From contig CAMLID010000010.1 in NCBI GenBank assembly GCA_946480055.1, positions 1 to 64,000 on the forward strand: a stretch of DNA of 64,000 bases, written 5' to 3'. Every line of letters starts with the position of its first letter. Position 1 is the stretch's first letter. Below, in pieces: positions 25,512 to 33,916 of this stretch. The DNA is from an uncultured Lysobacter sp. Its GTDB lineage: Bacteria; Pseudomonadota; Gammaproteobacteria; Xanthomonadales; Xanthomonadaceae. Made by a program: the position numbers and the translations under genes. The notes below the pieces were generated by a model. The model was given only the letters and a program-made list of their open reading frames with translations. It ran no database searches and was not told where the DNA came from.

Positions 25512-26531
25512 TCAGAGGTCGTGGACGCCGTCGATTTCCACGCGCAGTTCGCGACGGCAGACCGCGGCCTGCAGCACGACGCGCTGCACGCCGGGCAGAC
25601 GCGCGTCCAGCGCGGCCATCACCGCCGGCACTTCCTCGCGGTCGCGCACGTAGACCTTGAGCCGCGAGCCGGCGCCGAAGCGGATCGGCAGCGAGGGCCG
25701 CTGCACGCGCGCGGCGGCGATCAGGCTGTCGAAGTTGGCCAGGGTTTCGTCGAGCTGGGTGTCGACCGAATCGATGTGGCGCGACTCGTGGCCGACGATC
25801 GCCGCGGTGCCCGACAGCAACAGCGGTATCGCACTGCCGGCCGGCGGCAGCATCGCGCGGGCGAAGCTGGGCGGCTGCGGGCCGTACTGGCGCGGGTAGC
25901 GGTAGGCGCTGACCTGGCGCGGGTTCTCCAGCGGTGTGCCCGGCGTACGCGAGGCCAGCCAGTACACCTGCAGGCGGCGGGTTTCGCTGCCGTCGGCGAC
26001 CTTGCCGATCGCGGTCGCGGCCGGCAGCTGGGCCGGATCGAAGTCGCCCAGGCCGGCGGCGCGGCCGACGCAGAACACGCGGTAGCGCTCGGCGTCGCCC
26101 TGACCCACGGTGATGCCGTCGAGGTAGTTCCAGATCCGCAGCAGGTGCCGATAACCGCGCTCGCGGGTGAATTCGGTCATGCGTGCGTAGATCGCCTCGG
26201 CGGCCGCGCCGAGGCCATCGTTGATGTTCACGCCCGGCGGTTCGTCGAGTTCGATCGCGCCGAACTGCAGCGCGCCGTCCTCGGCCCAGACCAGGTCGCC
26301 GTCGCGGCCGCAGGCCACCGGTGCCGACCCGCGCCAGACTTCCAGGCGGGTCTCGCCGTAGGGCTCCAGGGCCACACGCACGTAACGCGGGTCGTCGTGA
26401 TGCGGGGCGTCGGCGCCGAAGCCGAACACCGCCAACACGTCGTCGTCGGCCAGCACGGTCGCCGGCGCGGCGTCGGTGTAATCGACGCTGTAGCGCGGCA
26501 TCGGCGCCACCACGGTCGCGGCCGCGCTCAC
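25512..26531 (-). CDS. xanB2: chorismatase / 3-hydroxybenzoate synthase of the XanB2 type
   Basis: XanB2 hydrolyses chorismate to 3-hydroxybenzoate (pigment starter) and 4-hydroxybenzoate (ubiquinone precursor) in Xanthomonas and Lysobacter. 339 residues with the chorismatase (FkbO/Hyg5-like) layout. Recognisable blocks are the RIWNYLDGI segment around 140, RYRVFCVGRAAG, the QVSAYRYPRQYGPQPPSFARA region and GTAAIVGHESRHIDSVDTQL, then a RidA/YjgF-like C-terminal half. The GTG start overlaps the halogenase TGA (GTGA); ATG 26501 ten codons later is an alternative. Co-transcribed with the halogenase at one edge of the pigment cluster. Confidence 0.88.
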   Translation of the reverse strand: MSAAATVVAPMPRYSVDYTDAAPATVLADDDVLAVFGFGADAPHHDDPRYVRVALEPYGETRLEVWRGSAPVACGRDGDLVWAEDGALQFGAIELDEPPGVNINDGLGAAAEAIYARMTEFTRERGYRHLLRIWNYLDGITVGQGDAERYRVFCVGRAAGLGDFDPAQLPAATAIGKVADGSETRRLQVYWLASRTPGTPLENPRQVSAYRYPRQYGPQPPSFARAMLPPAGSAIPLLLSGTAAIVGHESRHIDSVDTQLDETLANFDSLIAAARVQRPSLPIRFGAGSRLKVYVRDREEVPAVMAALDARLPGVQRVVLQAAVCRRELRVEIDGVHDL

Positions 26532-27934
26532 GGATTGCCCTGCTGCAGCGTGTCGCCGCGGAAGTCGACGCCGACCTGGCGTTTGCGCCGCAACCAGCCG
26601 CGCAGCGCCTGCGGCGCCATACGGATCGCGGTCAGGGCGTAGATCAGGCGGAACATGCGCAAGCGGCGCAGCACCGCCGGGTTGTCGAACACGTCGCCGG
26701 CCAGCATCGAGATGACCGCCTGCTCGATCTGCCAGTAATTGCGCGGCTCGCTGAACAGCGTGCGCATCACCGGCGTGGTGAAGCGGTAGATGAACCACTG
26801 GAAATGCTTGAGGCCGCGCTTGAGGCGCTTGACCATCGCGCGCTGCAATGCGGCTTCGCTGGCCGGATCGCGCAGCGCGCCGTCGACCACTTCGGCCGCC
26901 TGCTCGCCGCTGTTCATGCCCAGGTACACGCCGGAGGAGAACACCGGATCGACGAAGGCGTAGGCGTCGCCGACCATGACCCAGCCCGGGCCGGTCATCT
27001 GGGTGCAGGTGTAGGAGTAGTTGCCGGTCACGTGGACCGCGCCGACCCGCTGCGCGCCCTGCATGCGCGCCCACACCTGCGGCTCGGATTCCAGGGTCTT
27101 CATCAGGAACGTTTCGGTCTCGCCGCGGCGCTGCTTGAGGTATTCGGGGAAGCACACCGCGCCGACGCTCATCACGTCCTTCTGCAGCGGGATCAGCCAC
27201 ATCCAGCCGTGCGAGAAGCGCTGCACGGTGATGTTGCCGGCGTCTTCGCCGTCGCGGCGCTCGACCCCGGTGAAGTGGCTGAAGATCGCCGCCGACTGGT
27301 GCAGCGGATTCTTCTTCTTGAGCTTGAGCTGGCTGCCGAAGAACGCGTCGCGGCCGCTGCCGTCGATGACGTAGCGCGGGCGCACGGTCAGGGCAGCGCC
27401 GTCGGCGGCGCGCGCATGGACCACGGACGGACGGCCGTCGGCGCCGAACTCGACCTTCTCGACCTTGACCCGCTCGCGTGCGTCCACGCCGTTGGCCTGG
27501 GCGTTGCGGAACAGCAGCTGGTCGAACTCTTCGCGCTTGACCTGGTAGGCGTAGCCGAACTTCGGGTTCAGCGCGCGCTCGAAGCGGAAGGTGTTGTAGT
27601 TGCGCTCGTCGATGGGGAACTCGGCGCCGGGCTTGTGGGTGCCGATCGCCTTGACCTGCTCGAGCACGCCCAGGCGTTCGAGGATGGGCAGGTTCATCGG
27701 CAGCAGCGACTCGCCGATATGGAAGCGCGGGTGCGCGTCCTTCTCCAGCAGCAGCACCTTCCAGCCCTTGCGGGCGAGCAGGGTCGCGGCGGTGGTGCCG
27801 GCGGGGCCGCCGCCGATGACCAGCACGTCGGGGCTGAGGGCCTCAGGCTTGGGGTCCGCCGGGTCGGCGGCGTCGTTCAGGTTGTGGTCCGGGCGGGCGT
27901 CGGCGGGGCCGGACGCAGGAATGGCTGAGCTCAT
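26528..27934 (-). CDS. FAD-dependent halogenase-family protein of the pigment cluster
   Basis: 468 residues. FAD-binding GGGPAG (41-46), the FHIGESLLP flavin motif (71-79), the halogenase hallmark WxWxIP as WMWLIP (244-249), and GWVMVGDAYAFVDPVFSSG, which closes the FAD site. Flavin halogenases need a separate flavin reductase; none is encoded nearby. Xanthomonadins are brominated aryl polyenes, so halogenation of the aryl head or polyene is the natural reading, but a monooxygenase role is not excluded. ATG 27934 has TATCAT 6 bases upstream. The gene diverges from the ACP gene and leads into xanB2. Confidence 0.85.
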   Translation of the reverse strand: MSSAIPASGPADARPDHNLNDAADPADPKPEALSPDVLVIGGGPAGTTAATLLARKGWKVLLLEKDAHPRFHIGESLLPMNLPILERLGVLEQVKAIGTHKPGAEFPIDERNYNTFRFERALNPKFGYAYQVKREEFDQLLFRNAQANGVDARERVKVEKVEFGADGRPSVVHARAADGAALTVRPRYVIDGSGRDAFFGSQLKLKKKNPLHQSAAIFSHFTGVERRDGEDAGNITVQRFSHGWMWLIPLQKDVMSVGAVCFPEYLKQRRGETETFLMKTLESEPQVWARMQGAQRVGAVHVTGNYSYTCTQMTGPGWVMVGDAYAFVDPVFSSGVYLGMNSGEQAAEVVDGALRDPASEAALQRAMVKRLKRGLKHFQWFIYRFTTPVMRTLFSEPRNYWQIEQAVISMLAGDVFDNPAVLRRLRMFRLIYALTAIRMAPQALRGWLRRKRQVGVDFRGDTLQQGNP

Positions 27935-27940
27935 CCGCAG

Positions 27941-27946
27941 ATGATA
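27941..27946 (-). promoter_or_regulatory. -10 box of the halogenase-xanB2 transcript, leaderless type
   Basis: TATCAT on the minus strand, 6 bases before ATG 27934. The 122-base gap to the ACP gene must also hold the promoter of the plus-strand pigment arm, which I could not pinpoint. Confidence 0.45.
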
Positions 27947-28056
27947 GCCCGCCATCCGTGATCGCTGTCCCGGTCCCCCCGGCCGAACCGGCGGTTGCGC
28001 GCGGCCGCCCGATGCCGGATCGTGGCGCACCTTGCCGCCCGTAGTTGGATCGTCCG

Positions 28057-28326
28057 ATGTCCGAACAAAGCCCCGCCGAACGCGAACTTGCGCAGCTCCT
28101 GGTCGAAAGCCTGAACCTGGAAGACGTCGATCCGGCGCAGATCGACCCCGAGGCGGCGTTGTTCGGCGACGGCCTGGGCCTGGACTCGATCGACGCCCTG
28201 GAGCTGGCGCTGGCGGTGTCCAAGCAGTACGGCTTCCAGCTGCGCTCGGACAGCGACGAAAACCGCCGCATCTTCGGCTCGCTGCGCGCCCTGTCGGCGC
28301 ACATCGAGCAGAGCCGGGCGGCCTGA
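28057..28326 (+). CDS. acyl carrier protein of the pigment cluster
   Basis: 89-residue ACP carrying the growing polyene chain on a phosphopantetheine arm. The attachment Ser44 is in GLDSIDALEL; the four-helix acidic pattern (ELAQLLVESLNLEDVDP at the start) is clear. It is the first gene of the plus-strand arm and the only ACP seen in the window, whereas related aryl-polyene clusters usually have two. ATG 28057 begins at the standard position. Confidence 0.9.
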   Translation: MSEQSPAERELAQLLVESLNLEDVDPAQIDPEAALFGDGLGLDSIDALELALAVSKQYGFQLRSDSDENRRIFGSLRALSAHIEQSRAA

Positions 28327-28376
28327 GCGCCGCCGCGCCCGGCCCGTCGCCCGTCGCGGACGCCGAACCCAAGGCC

Positions 28377-29066
28377 ATGACCGGCGCCGTGCTGCGGCTG
28401 CTGCTGGCGATCGCCTATCCGGCGCTCGCGCACTGGGCCAGCCACGACGGCGGCGGCTGGCCGGCGGTGGTCGCCCTGGTCGACCTGACCCTGATCGTGC
28501 AGATCGAGGCGTTGCTGCGGCTGCGCATCGGCGCCTGGCTGCTGTTCGCGGCCATCGTCGCGGCGCTGGTCGCGCTGGCCGGCACGATCTGGCCGCAACT
28601 GCTGCTGCTGGCGCCGCCGATGCTGTTCACCGGCGCCCTGGCGTGGTGGTTCGGGCGCAGCCTGCGCGCGCCGCGCGAGGGCCTGATCACCCGCATCGTC
28701 GCCGCCCTGGACGGCTGCACGCCGCAACAGCTGCCGGCCGACGTCTACCGCTACTCGCGCAAACTGACCGCGATCTGGGCCTGGTTGCTGGGCGGCCTGG
28801 CGCTGGCCAATACCGTCCTGGCGCTGATCGCGGTGCCCGGCGGGGTGCTGGCGCGACTGGGGCATACGCCGCCGATCGCGATCGGCCAGGACCAGTGGTC
28901 GCTGTTCGCCAACCTGCTGAACTACGGCATCGTCGGCGGCTTCTTCGTCGGCGAGTACCTGTTCCGCAAGCGCCTGTTCCAGAACCGCCCCTACCGCAAC
29001 TTTTGGGATTTCCTGCGGCGCATGGCCGCGCTGGGGCCTTCGTTCTGGCGCAGCCTGTTCGATTGA
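28377..29066 (+). CDS. membrane protein of aryl-polyene clusters (COG4648-like)
   Basis: 229-residue integral membrane protein. Five or six hydrophobic helices lie in two blocks (about 5-85 and 130-190). A cytoplasmic middle (PREGLITRIVAALDGCTPQQLPADVYRYSRKLTAIW) and a basic C-terminus (FRKRLFQNRPYRNFWDFLRRM) match the COG4648 proteins found next to aryl-polyene ACP genes. Function unknown; a role in anchoring the synthesis complex is inference. ATG 28377 is used; the frame is open somewhat further upstream. Confidence 0.75.
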   Translation: MTGAVLRLLLAIAYPALAHWASHDGGGWPAVVALVDLTLIVQIEALLRLRIGAWLLFAAIVAALVALAGTIWPQLLLLAPPMLFTGALAWWFGRSLRAPREGLITRIVAALDGCTPQQLPADVYRYSRKLTAIWAWLLGGLALANTVLALIAVPGGVLARLGHTPPIAIGQDQWSLFANLLNYGIVGGFFVGEYLFRKRLFQNRPYRNFWDFLRRMAALGPSFWRSLFD

Positions 29067-29143
29067 CGCCAGGATCGGCATGGCGCTGCGGCCGGGTGGC
29101 TTATCCTGTCGTTCGACCGATCCGCCAGCCGAACATCGCCCGC

Positions 29144-29425
29144 ATGCAATTCGTCATCGCCGCCGATCATCCCAGCCTGCCCGGGCATTTCCCCGGCCAG
29201 CCGGTGGTGCCGGGCGTGGTCGTGCTGGAGCGTGTGTTGGAGGCGATCGAATCCGGCCACGGACCCCTGGCCGCGTTACGCCTGCCGCAGGTGAAGTTCG
29301 CCCAGCCGCTGCTGCCGGGCGAAACCGCGCGCATCGAACTCGACGGCGCCGCGCCCCGCTGGCGCTTCCGGGTGCTGCGCGACGAGACCCTGCTGGCCAG
29401 CGGCGAAGTCGTGGCCGCGCCGTGA
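29144..29425 (+). CDS. 3-hydroxyacyl-ACP dehydratase, FabZ-like hotdog protein
   Basis: 93 residues, a short hotdog fold. LPGHFPGQPVVPGVVVLE (12-29) matches the FabZ/FabA active-site helix, with His15 and Glu29 in the catalytic positions. It would dehydrate the beta-hydroxyacyl intermediate in each polyene-extension cycle. Shorter than house-keeping FabZ (about 150), as usual for aryl-polyene dehydratases. Ends with a GTGA overlap to the acyltransferase gene. Confidence 0.82.
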   Translation: MQFVIAADHPSLPGHFPGQPVVPGVVVLERVLEAIESGHGPLAALRLPQVKFAQPLLPGETARIELDGAAPRWRFRVLRDETLLASGEVVAAP

Positions 29426-30450
29426 ACGCCGAGCACTGGAAGCAGCGCCCCGAGGGCGGCAGCCCGTTCGCGCTGTGGCTGATCGGCTGGATCGCCCGGC
29501 GCGGCGGACGCGGTCTGGCGCGGCTGTGCCTGTACCCGATCACCGCTTACTTCGTGGCCGTGCGCGGTCCCGAGCGGCGCGCCTCGCGCGACTACCTCAC
29601 GCGCGTGCTGGGCCGGGCGCCGAGCCTGTTCGAGATCGCCCGCCACATCCACACCTTCTCCGCGACCATCCTCGACCGCCTGTTCATGCTCGGCGGGCGG
29701 ATGCATTACTTCGACGTGCGCGTGAGCGGCCTGGACGAGATCCACGCCCAGCACGGACGCGGCGGCGCGCTGATCTTCGGTTCCCACCTGGGCAGCTTCG
29801 AAGCCCTGCGCGTGCTCGCGCGCAGCGCGCCGGAGGTGCAGGTGCGGGTGGTGTTCGACAAATCGCACAACCCGGCCATGACCCGGCTGCTGGATTCGCT
29901 GGACCCGCGCATCGCCGCCGGAGTGATCGACGCCGGCCAGGACGGTCCCTCGATCGTGCTGGCGGTGAAGCAGGCGCTGGACGAGGGCGCGCTGGTCGCG
30001 CTGCTGGTCGACCGCGCCCGCCCCGGCGAGCCCTGGCTGCGCACGCCGTTCCTGGGCGCGCCGGCGCCGTTCCCGGTCGCGCCCTGGCTGGTCGCGGCGA
30101 CCCTGAAGGCGCCGGTGTTGCTGGCCTTCGGCCTGTACCGCGGCGGCGCCCGCTACGATCTGGTGTTCGAGCCGTTCAGCGACGGATCGGTGATCGCGCG
30201 CCAGGATCGACCGCGTGCGTTGCCGGCGATGATCGAACGCTACGCCGCGCGCCTGCAGCACCACGCCTGCGACGCGCCCTACAACTGGTTCAACTTCTAC
30301 GACTTCTGGCATGCCGATGACGCGGTTCAAGACAGCACAGCTCACGACGGCGTCGCCGACCCGGGCGCGCACGACGATCCGGCCGCAGCGCTGGGCCTGG
30401 GCGCTGGCGCTGGCCTGCGCCGCCGGCTCGCTGTACGCCGCTCCCCCTGA
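29422..30450 (+). CDS. lysophospholipid-type acyltransferase (LpxL-like) of the pigment cluster
   Basis: 342 residues. Membrane-proximal N-terminus, then the HX4E acyltransferase motif H122-LGSF-E127 within FGSHLGSFEALR, and ALVALLVDRARPGEPW, typical of LpxL/HtrB relatives and COG4261. It probably transfers the finished polyene acyl chain from ACP to a lipid or glycerol acceptor. The GTG start overlaps the previous TGA. The conserved domain ends near NWFNFYDFW (about residue 292); the last 47 residues are Asp/Ala/Gly/Arg-rich and overlap the next gene in another frame, so they look like non-functional read-on. Confidence 0.82.
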   Translation: MNAEHWKQRPEGGSPFALWLIGWIARRGGRGLARLCLYPITAYFVAVRGPERRASRDYLTRVLGRAPSLFEIARHIHTFSATILDRLFMLGGRMHYFDVRVSGLDEIHAQHGRGGALIFGSHLGSFEALRVLARSAPEVQVRVVFDKSHNPAMTRLLDSLDPRIAAGVIDAGQDGPSIVLAVKQALDEGALVALLVDRARPGEPWLRTPFLGAPAPFPVAPWLVAATLKAPVLLAFGLYRGGARYDLVFEPFSDGSVIARQDRPRALPAMIERYAARLQHHACDAPYNWFNFYDFWHADDAVQDSTAHDGVADPGAHDDPAAALGLGAGAGLRRRLAVRRSP

Positions 30451-31081
30451 GCCGGCCGCGGCGCCGACGCCCGACGCGGGCGCGACGGTGGACCCGGACT
30501 GGATCCTGTCGCGGCTGGCGCAGCCGGCGGCGATGCGGACCTCGTTCGTCGAGATCCGCGGTTCGGCGCTGCTCAAGGCGCCGCTGCGGCTCAGCGGCGA
30601 ATACCAGCGGCTGGAAGACGACACCCTGATCCGCGAAGTGCGCGCGCCGTATGCGGAGACCACCACCATCCGCGCCGGCGAAGTGAAGATCCAGCGCGCC
30701 GGCAAGGCCGCACGCACTTTCTCGCTGGCGCGTGCGCCGGAACTGGCCGGCCTGCAGGCCAGCTTCGGCGCCTTGCTGGCCGGCGACCGCAAGCGTCTGG
30801 AACAGCACTACCGCGTCGCCGCCGAAGGCACGCACCAGCAATGGACCATGGTCCTGACTCCGCGCAGCAATGCGGTCGCGGCCAAGCTGCAGGGCATCAC
30901 CCTGCGCGGGCGCGGCGCCGAACTGCGCTGCATCGAAGCGCGCCCGGCGCGTTCGGACGCCAGCGGCGGGATCGAGCTGCAACGCACCTTGCTGGCCGGC
31001 GCCGCGCGCGAGGCGGCCGGCATCGTCGACGCCAGCCAGCTCGCTGCGCTGTGCCGCGGCCACGGCACAGCGCAGCGATGA
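30311..31081 (+). CDS. LolA-like outer-membrane carrier of the pigment cluster
   Basis: 256 residues. The hydrophobic signal peptide WAWALALACAAGSLYA is preceded by an unusually long basic N-region of about 27 residues. The mature part fits the LolA-like fold: IRGSALLKAPLRLSGEYQRLEDDTLIREV and a C-terminal beta sheet. In aryl-polyene systems this periplasmic protein is thought to carry the lipid-linked polyene to the outer membrane. The gene begins 140 bases inside the acyltransferase frame. Its stop overlaps the MMPL ATG. Confidence 0.8.
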   Translation: MPMTRFKTAQLTTASPTRARTTIRPQRWAWALALACAAGSLYAAPPEPAAAPTPDAGATVDPDWILSRLAQPAAMRTSFVEIRGSALLKAPLRLSGEYQRLEDDTLIREVRAPYAETTTIRAGEVKIQRAGKAARTFSLARAPELAGLQASFGALLAGDRKRLEQHYRVAAEGTHQQWTMVLTPRSNAVAAKLQGITLRGRGAELRCIEARPARSDASGGIELQRTLLAGAAREAAGIVDASQLAALCRGHGTAQR

Positions 31082-33423
31082 CGCCAGCGCGTCGTCTTGC
31101 CCTGGCGCTGCTGTGGCTGGCCGCGCTCGCGCTCGCGGGCTGGGCGATCAGCCAGCGCCTGCAACTCAGCGGCGACCTGCGCCGCTTCATGCCCAGCGCG
31201 CAGACCCCGGCGCAGAAGCTGCTGATCGACGAACTCGGCGAAGGCCCGGGCTCGCGCCTGCTGCTGGTGGCCTTGTCCGGCGATACCCCGCAAGCGCTGG
31301 CCGCGCAGTCCGAGGCGATGCGCAATGCGCTCGCGACGAAGCCGGAATTCAAGCTGGTCGCCAACGGCGCCGACCTCGGTCTGGACGCGATCCCCGAACG
31401 CCTGCGTCCCTACCGTTATCTGTTGTCGCCGACGCTGGATACGAACCTCTTCGACGCGGCCTACCTCGGCGACGAACTGCAGGCGCGCGTGCAGGACCTG
31501 GGCTCGCCGGCCTCGGCGATGCTGGAACCGCTGCTGCCGAACGATCCGACCCTGGAAACCCTGAAGCTGGCCGAGGCCTGGCAGCCGGCGAACGCGCCGC
31601 AGCGTTTGCACGGCGTTTGGTTCGACCGCGCCGGCCGCGAAGCGCTGCTGGCGCTGGAAACACGCGCCGCCGGCTTCGATCCCACCGGCCAGCAGGCCGC
31701 GATCGACGCGATCCGCGCCGCGTTCGCGCAGGCGCGCGGCGCCTCGAAATCGCAACTCACCCTGAGCGGGCCGGGCGCGTTCTCGGTCGAGATCGGCGGC
31801 CGCACCGCGCGCGAGGCCAGCCTGATCGGCACCATCGACAGCCTGGTGTTCGTGCTGCTGCTGTGGCTGGCCTACCGCAGCTGGAAGGCGCCGCTGCTCG
31901 GCGGCCTGCCGCTGGCCAGCGCCGGCCTGGCCGGGCTGGGCGCGGTCGCGCTGCTGTTCGACGGCGTGCATGGCATCACCGTCGCGTTCGGCTTCACCCT
32001 GATCGGCGTCGCCCAGGACTATCCGATCCACCTCTTCAGCCATCAGCGTCCGGGCCTGTCGCCCTGGGCCAGCGCGCGCGCGCTGTGGCCGACCCTGGGC
32101 ACCGGCGTGGCCTCGACCTGCATCGCCTACCTGACCTTCATGGTCTCCGGCGTCGACGGATTGAAGCAGCTGGCGGTGTTCACCATCGTCGGCCTGGGCA
32201 CGGCCGCGTTGACGACGCGCTTCGTATTGCCGGCGCTGATCGATCCTTCGCCGCGCGACGCCGCCGGTTCGGCCTGGCTGGCGCGCGCCTGGGCCGCTCT
32301 GGCGCGATTGCCGCGGCTGCGCGGCATCGGCATCGCGGTGCTGGCCGCGCTGGCGTTGGCGCTGGCCTGGCTGGCGCCGGGCCCGTTCTGGCAGAACGAT
32401 CTGGCCAAGCTCACTCCGGTGCCGGCCGACGCGCTCGCGCGCGATGCGCAACTGCGCGGCGAACTGGGCGCGCCCGACGTGCGTTACGTGATCGCGCTGG
32501 AAGCCGGCGACGCCGAAGCCGCGTTGCGCGGTTCCGAACGCCTGCTGCCGGCCTTGGACCGGCTGCGCGCGCAGGGCGCGATCGCCGGCTACGACCTGGC
32601 CGCGCGCTACCTGCCCAGCGCCGCGACCCAGCGCGCACGCCAGATCAAGCTGCCGGGCGCGGCCACCTTGGACGCGGCGCTGGCCAGCGCGGTCGCCGAC
32701 AGTCCGTTCCGCACCGATGCCTTCGCCGGTTTCACCGCCGATGTCGCCGCCGCACGCAGCGCGCCGCCGCTGACCGCGGCCGATCTCGACGGCACCCCGC
32801 TCGCGGCCAGCGTCGCCGGCCTGCTGCTGCAGCGGCCCGGCCATGCCACCGCGCTGGTGTCGCTGAGCGGCTTGAACGATCCGGCCGCGGTCGCGCGTAT
32901 CGCCACGGCGCACGGCGCGCAGCTGCTGGACTTGAAGCAAGCCTCCGAATCGCTGGTCGCCGCCTACCGCGGCCGCGTGCTGTGGGCGCTGGCGCTGGCG
33001 GCGGTGCTGCTGGCGGCGACGGTGTGGATCGCGCTGCGCTCGCCGCGGCGGGTGCTGCGGGTGCTGGCGCCGATGGCGCTGACCACGCTGCTGATCCTGG
33101 CGGTGCTGCGCGGTCTGGGCATCGAACTCAACCTGTTCCACCTGGTCGCACTGATCCTGGCCGCCGGCCTGGGCCTGGACTACGCGCTGTTCTTCGACCA
33201 CGCCGGCGACGACTACGCCGAACAACTGCGCACCCTGCACGCGGTGATCGTCTGCAGCCTGACCACGCTGTTGGTGTTCGCGTTGCTGGCGCTGTCGTCG
33301 ATCCCGGTGCTGCGCGCGATCGGCGCCACGGTCGCGCTGGGCGTGGCCTTCAACTTCGTGCTCGCGCTGCTGATCGTGCGCGAGCCGGCGACCATGCAGG
33401 GCGACGCCGATGCGCACGCGTGA
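31078..33423 (+). CDS. MMPL-type (RND superfamily) exporter of the pigment cluster
   Basis: 781 residues with the RND/MMPL architecture. The first helix (about 5-25) is followed by a large periplasmic loop (26-250), five helices (about 255-390), a second periplasmic loop (410-640) and five more helices (640-775). The segment LILAAGLGLDYALFF carries the conserved GLDY motif of the MMPL superfamily. It likely moves lipid-linked polyene out of the inner membrane. The ATG overlaps the LolA-like stop. Large exporters of this type (COG4258) are constant members of aryl-polyene clusters. Confidence 0.87.
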   Translation: MTPARRLALALLWLAALALAGWAISQRLQLSGDLRRFMPSAQTPAQKLLIDELGEGPGSRLLLVALSGDTPQALAAQSEAMRNALATKPEFKLVANGADLGLDAIPERLRPYRYLLSPTLDTNLFDAAYLGDELQARVQDLGSPASAMLEPLLPNDPTLETLKLAEAWQPANAPQRLHGVWFDRAGREALLALETRAAGFDPTGQQAAIDAIRAAFAQARGASKSQLTLSGPGAFSVEIGGRTAREASLIGTIDSLVFVLLLWLAYRSWKAPLLGGLPLASAGLAGLGAVALLFDGVHGITVAFGFTLIGVAQDYPIHLFSHQRPGLSPWASARALWPTLGTGVASTCIAYLTFMVSGVDGLKQLAVFTIVGLGTAALTTRFVLPALIDPSPRDAAGSAWLARAWAALARLPRLRGIGIAVLAALALALAWLAPGPFWQNDLAKLTPVPADALARDAQLRGELGAPDVRYVIALEAGDAEAALRGSERLLPALDRLRAQGAIAGYDLAARYLPSAATQRARQIKLPGAATLDAALASAVADSPFRTDAFAGFTADVAAARSAPPLTAADLDGTPLAASVAGLLLQRPGHATALVSLSGLNDPAAVARIATAHGAQLLDLKQASESLVAAYRGRVLWALALAAVLLAATVWIALRSPRRVLRVLAPMALTTLLILAVLRGLGIELNLFHLVALILAAGLGLDYALFFDHAGDDYAEQLRTLHAVIVCSLTTLLVFALLALSSIPVLRAIGATVALGVAFNFVLALLIVREPATMQGDADAHA

Positions 33424-33841
33424 GGCGATCGCCGCGCTGATCCCGCACCAGGGCGCGATGTGCCTGTGGGAAGAAGTGCTGGATTGGGACGCCGACAGCA
33501 TCCATCTGCGCAGCCACGGCCACCGCGATCCGGCGCACCCGCTGCGCAGCGGCGGGCGCCTGCGTGCGGTGCACCTGTGCGAATACGGCGCGCAGGCGAT
33601 GGCGGTGCACGGCGGCCTACTCGCGCAAGTGGCCGGGGAGGCGGCGCGTCCGGGCCTGCTGGTGGCGCTGCGCGGCGTCGAATTGCACCTGGCGCGCATC
33701 GACGACCTGCCCGGCGCGATCGAAGCGCGGGCGCGCAAGCTGATCGACGGCGGCGGCAGCTGGCAGTACGAGTTCGCCCTGCACCACGACGGCGCCTTGC
33801 TCGCCTCGGGCCGGGCAGCGGTGATGCTGCGCCCGGACTGA
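33410..33841 (+). CDS. ApeP-like 3-hydroxyacyl dehydratase (hotdog)
   Basis: 143 residues. The opening IAALIPHQGAMCLWEEVLDWD has the (I/L)PH(R/Q)..M.L.(D/E).V pattern of the FabA-like / ApeP dehydratases (COG4706). LCEYGAQAMAVHGGLLA follows, the helix of the hotdog fold. It overlaps the MMPL gene by 14 bases. Together with the FabZ-like protein it gives the cluster two dehydratases, as in other aryl-polyene loci. Confidence 0.82.
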   Translation: MRTREAIAALIPHQGAMCLWEEVLDWDADSIHLRSHGHRDPAHPLRSGGRLRAVHLCEYGAQAMAVHGGLLAQVAGEAARPGLLVALRGVELHLARIDDLPGAIEARARKLIDGGGSWQYEFALHHDGALLASGRAAVMLRPD

Positions 33842-33916
33842 GCGTTCACGGCGCCGGCGGCGGCGCGTTCCAGGTAGGTATCGCGCGCGTTCGCGCACCG
33901 CTGCCGGAGAACCGCC

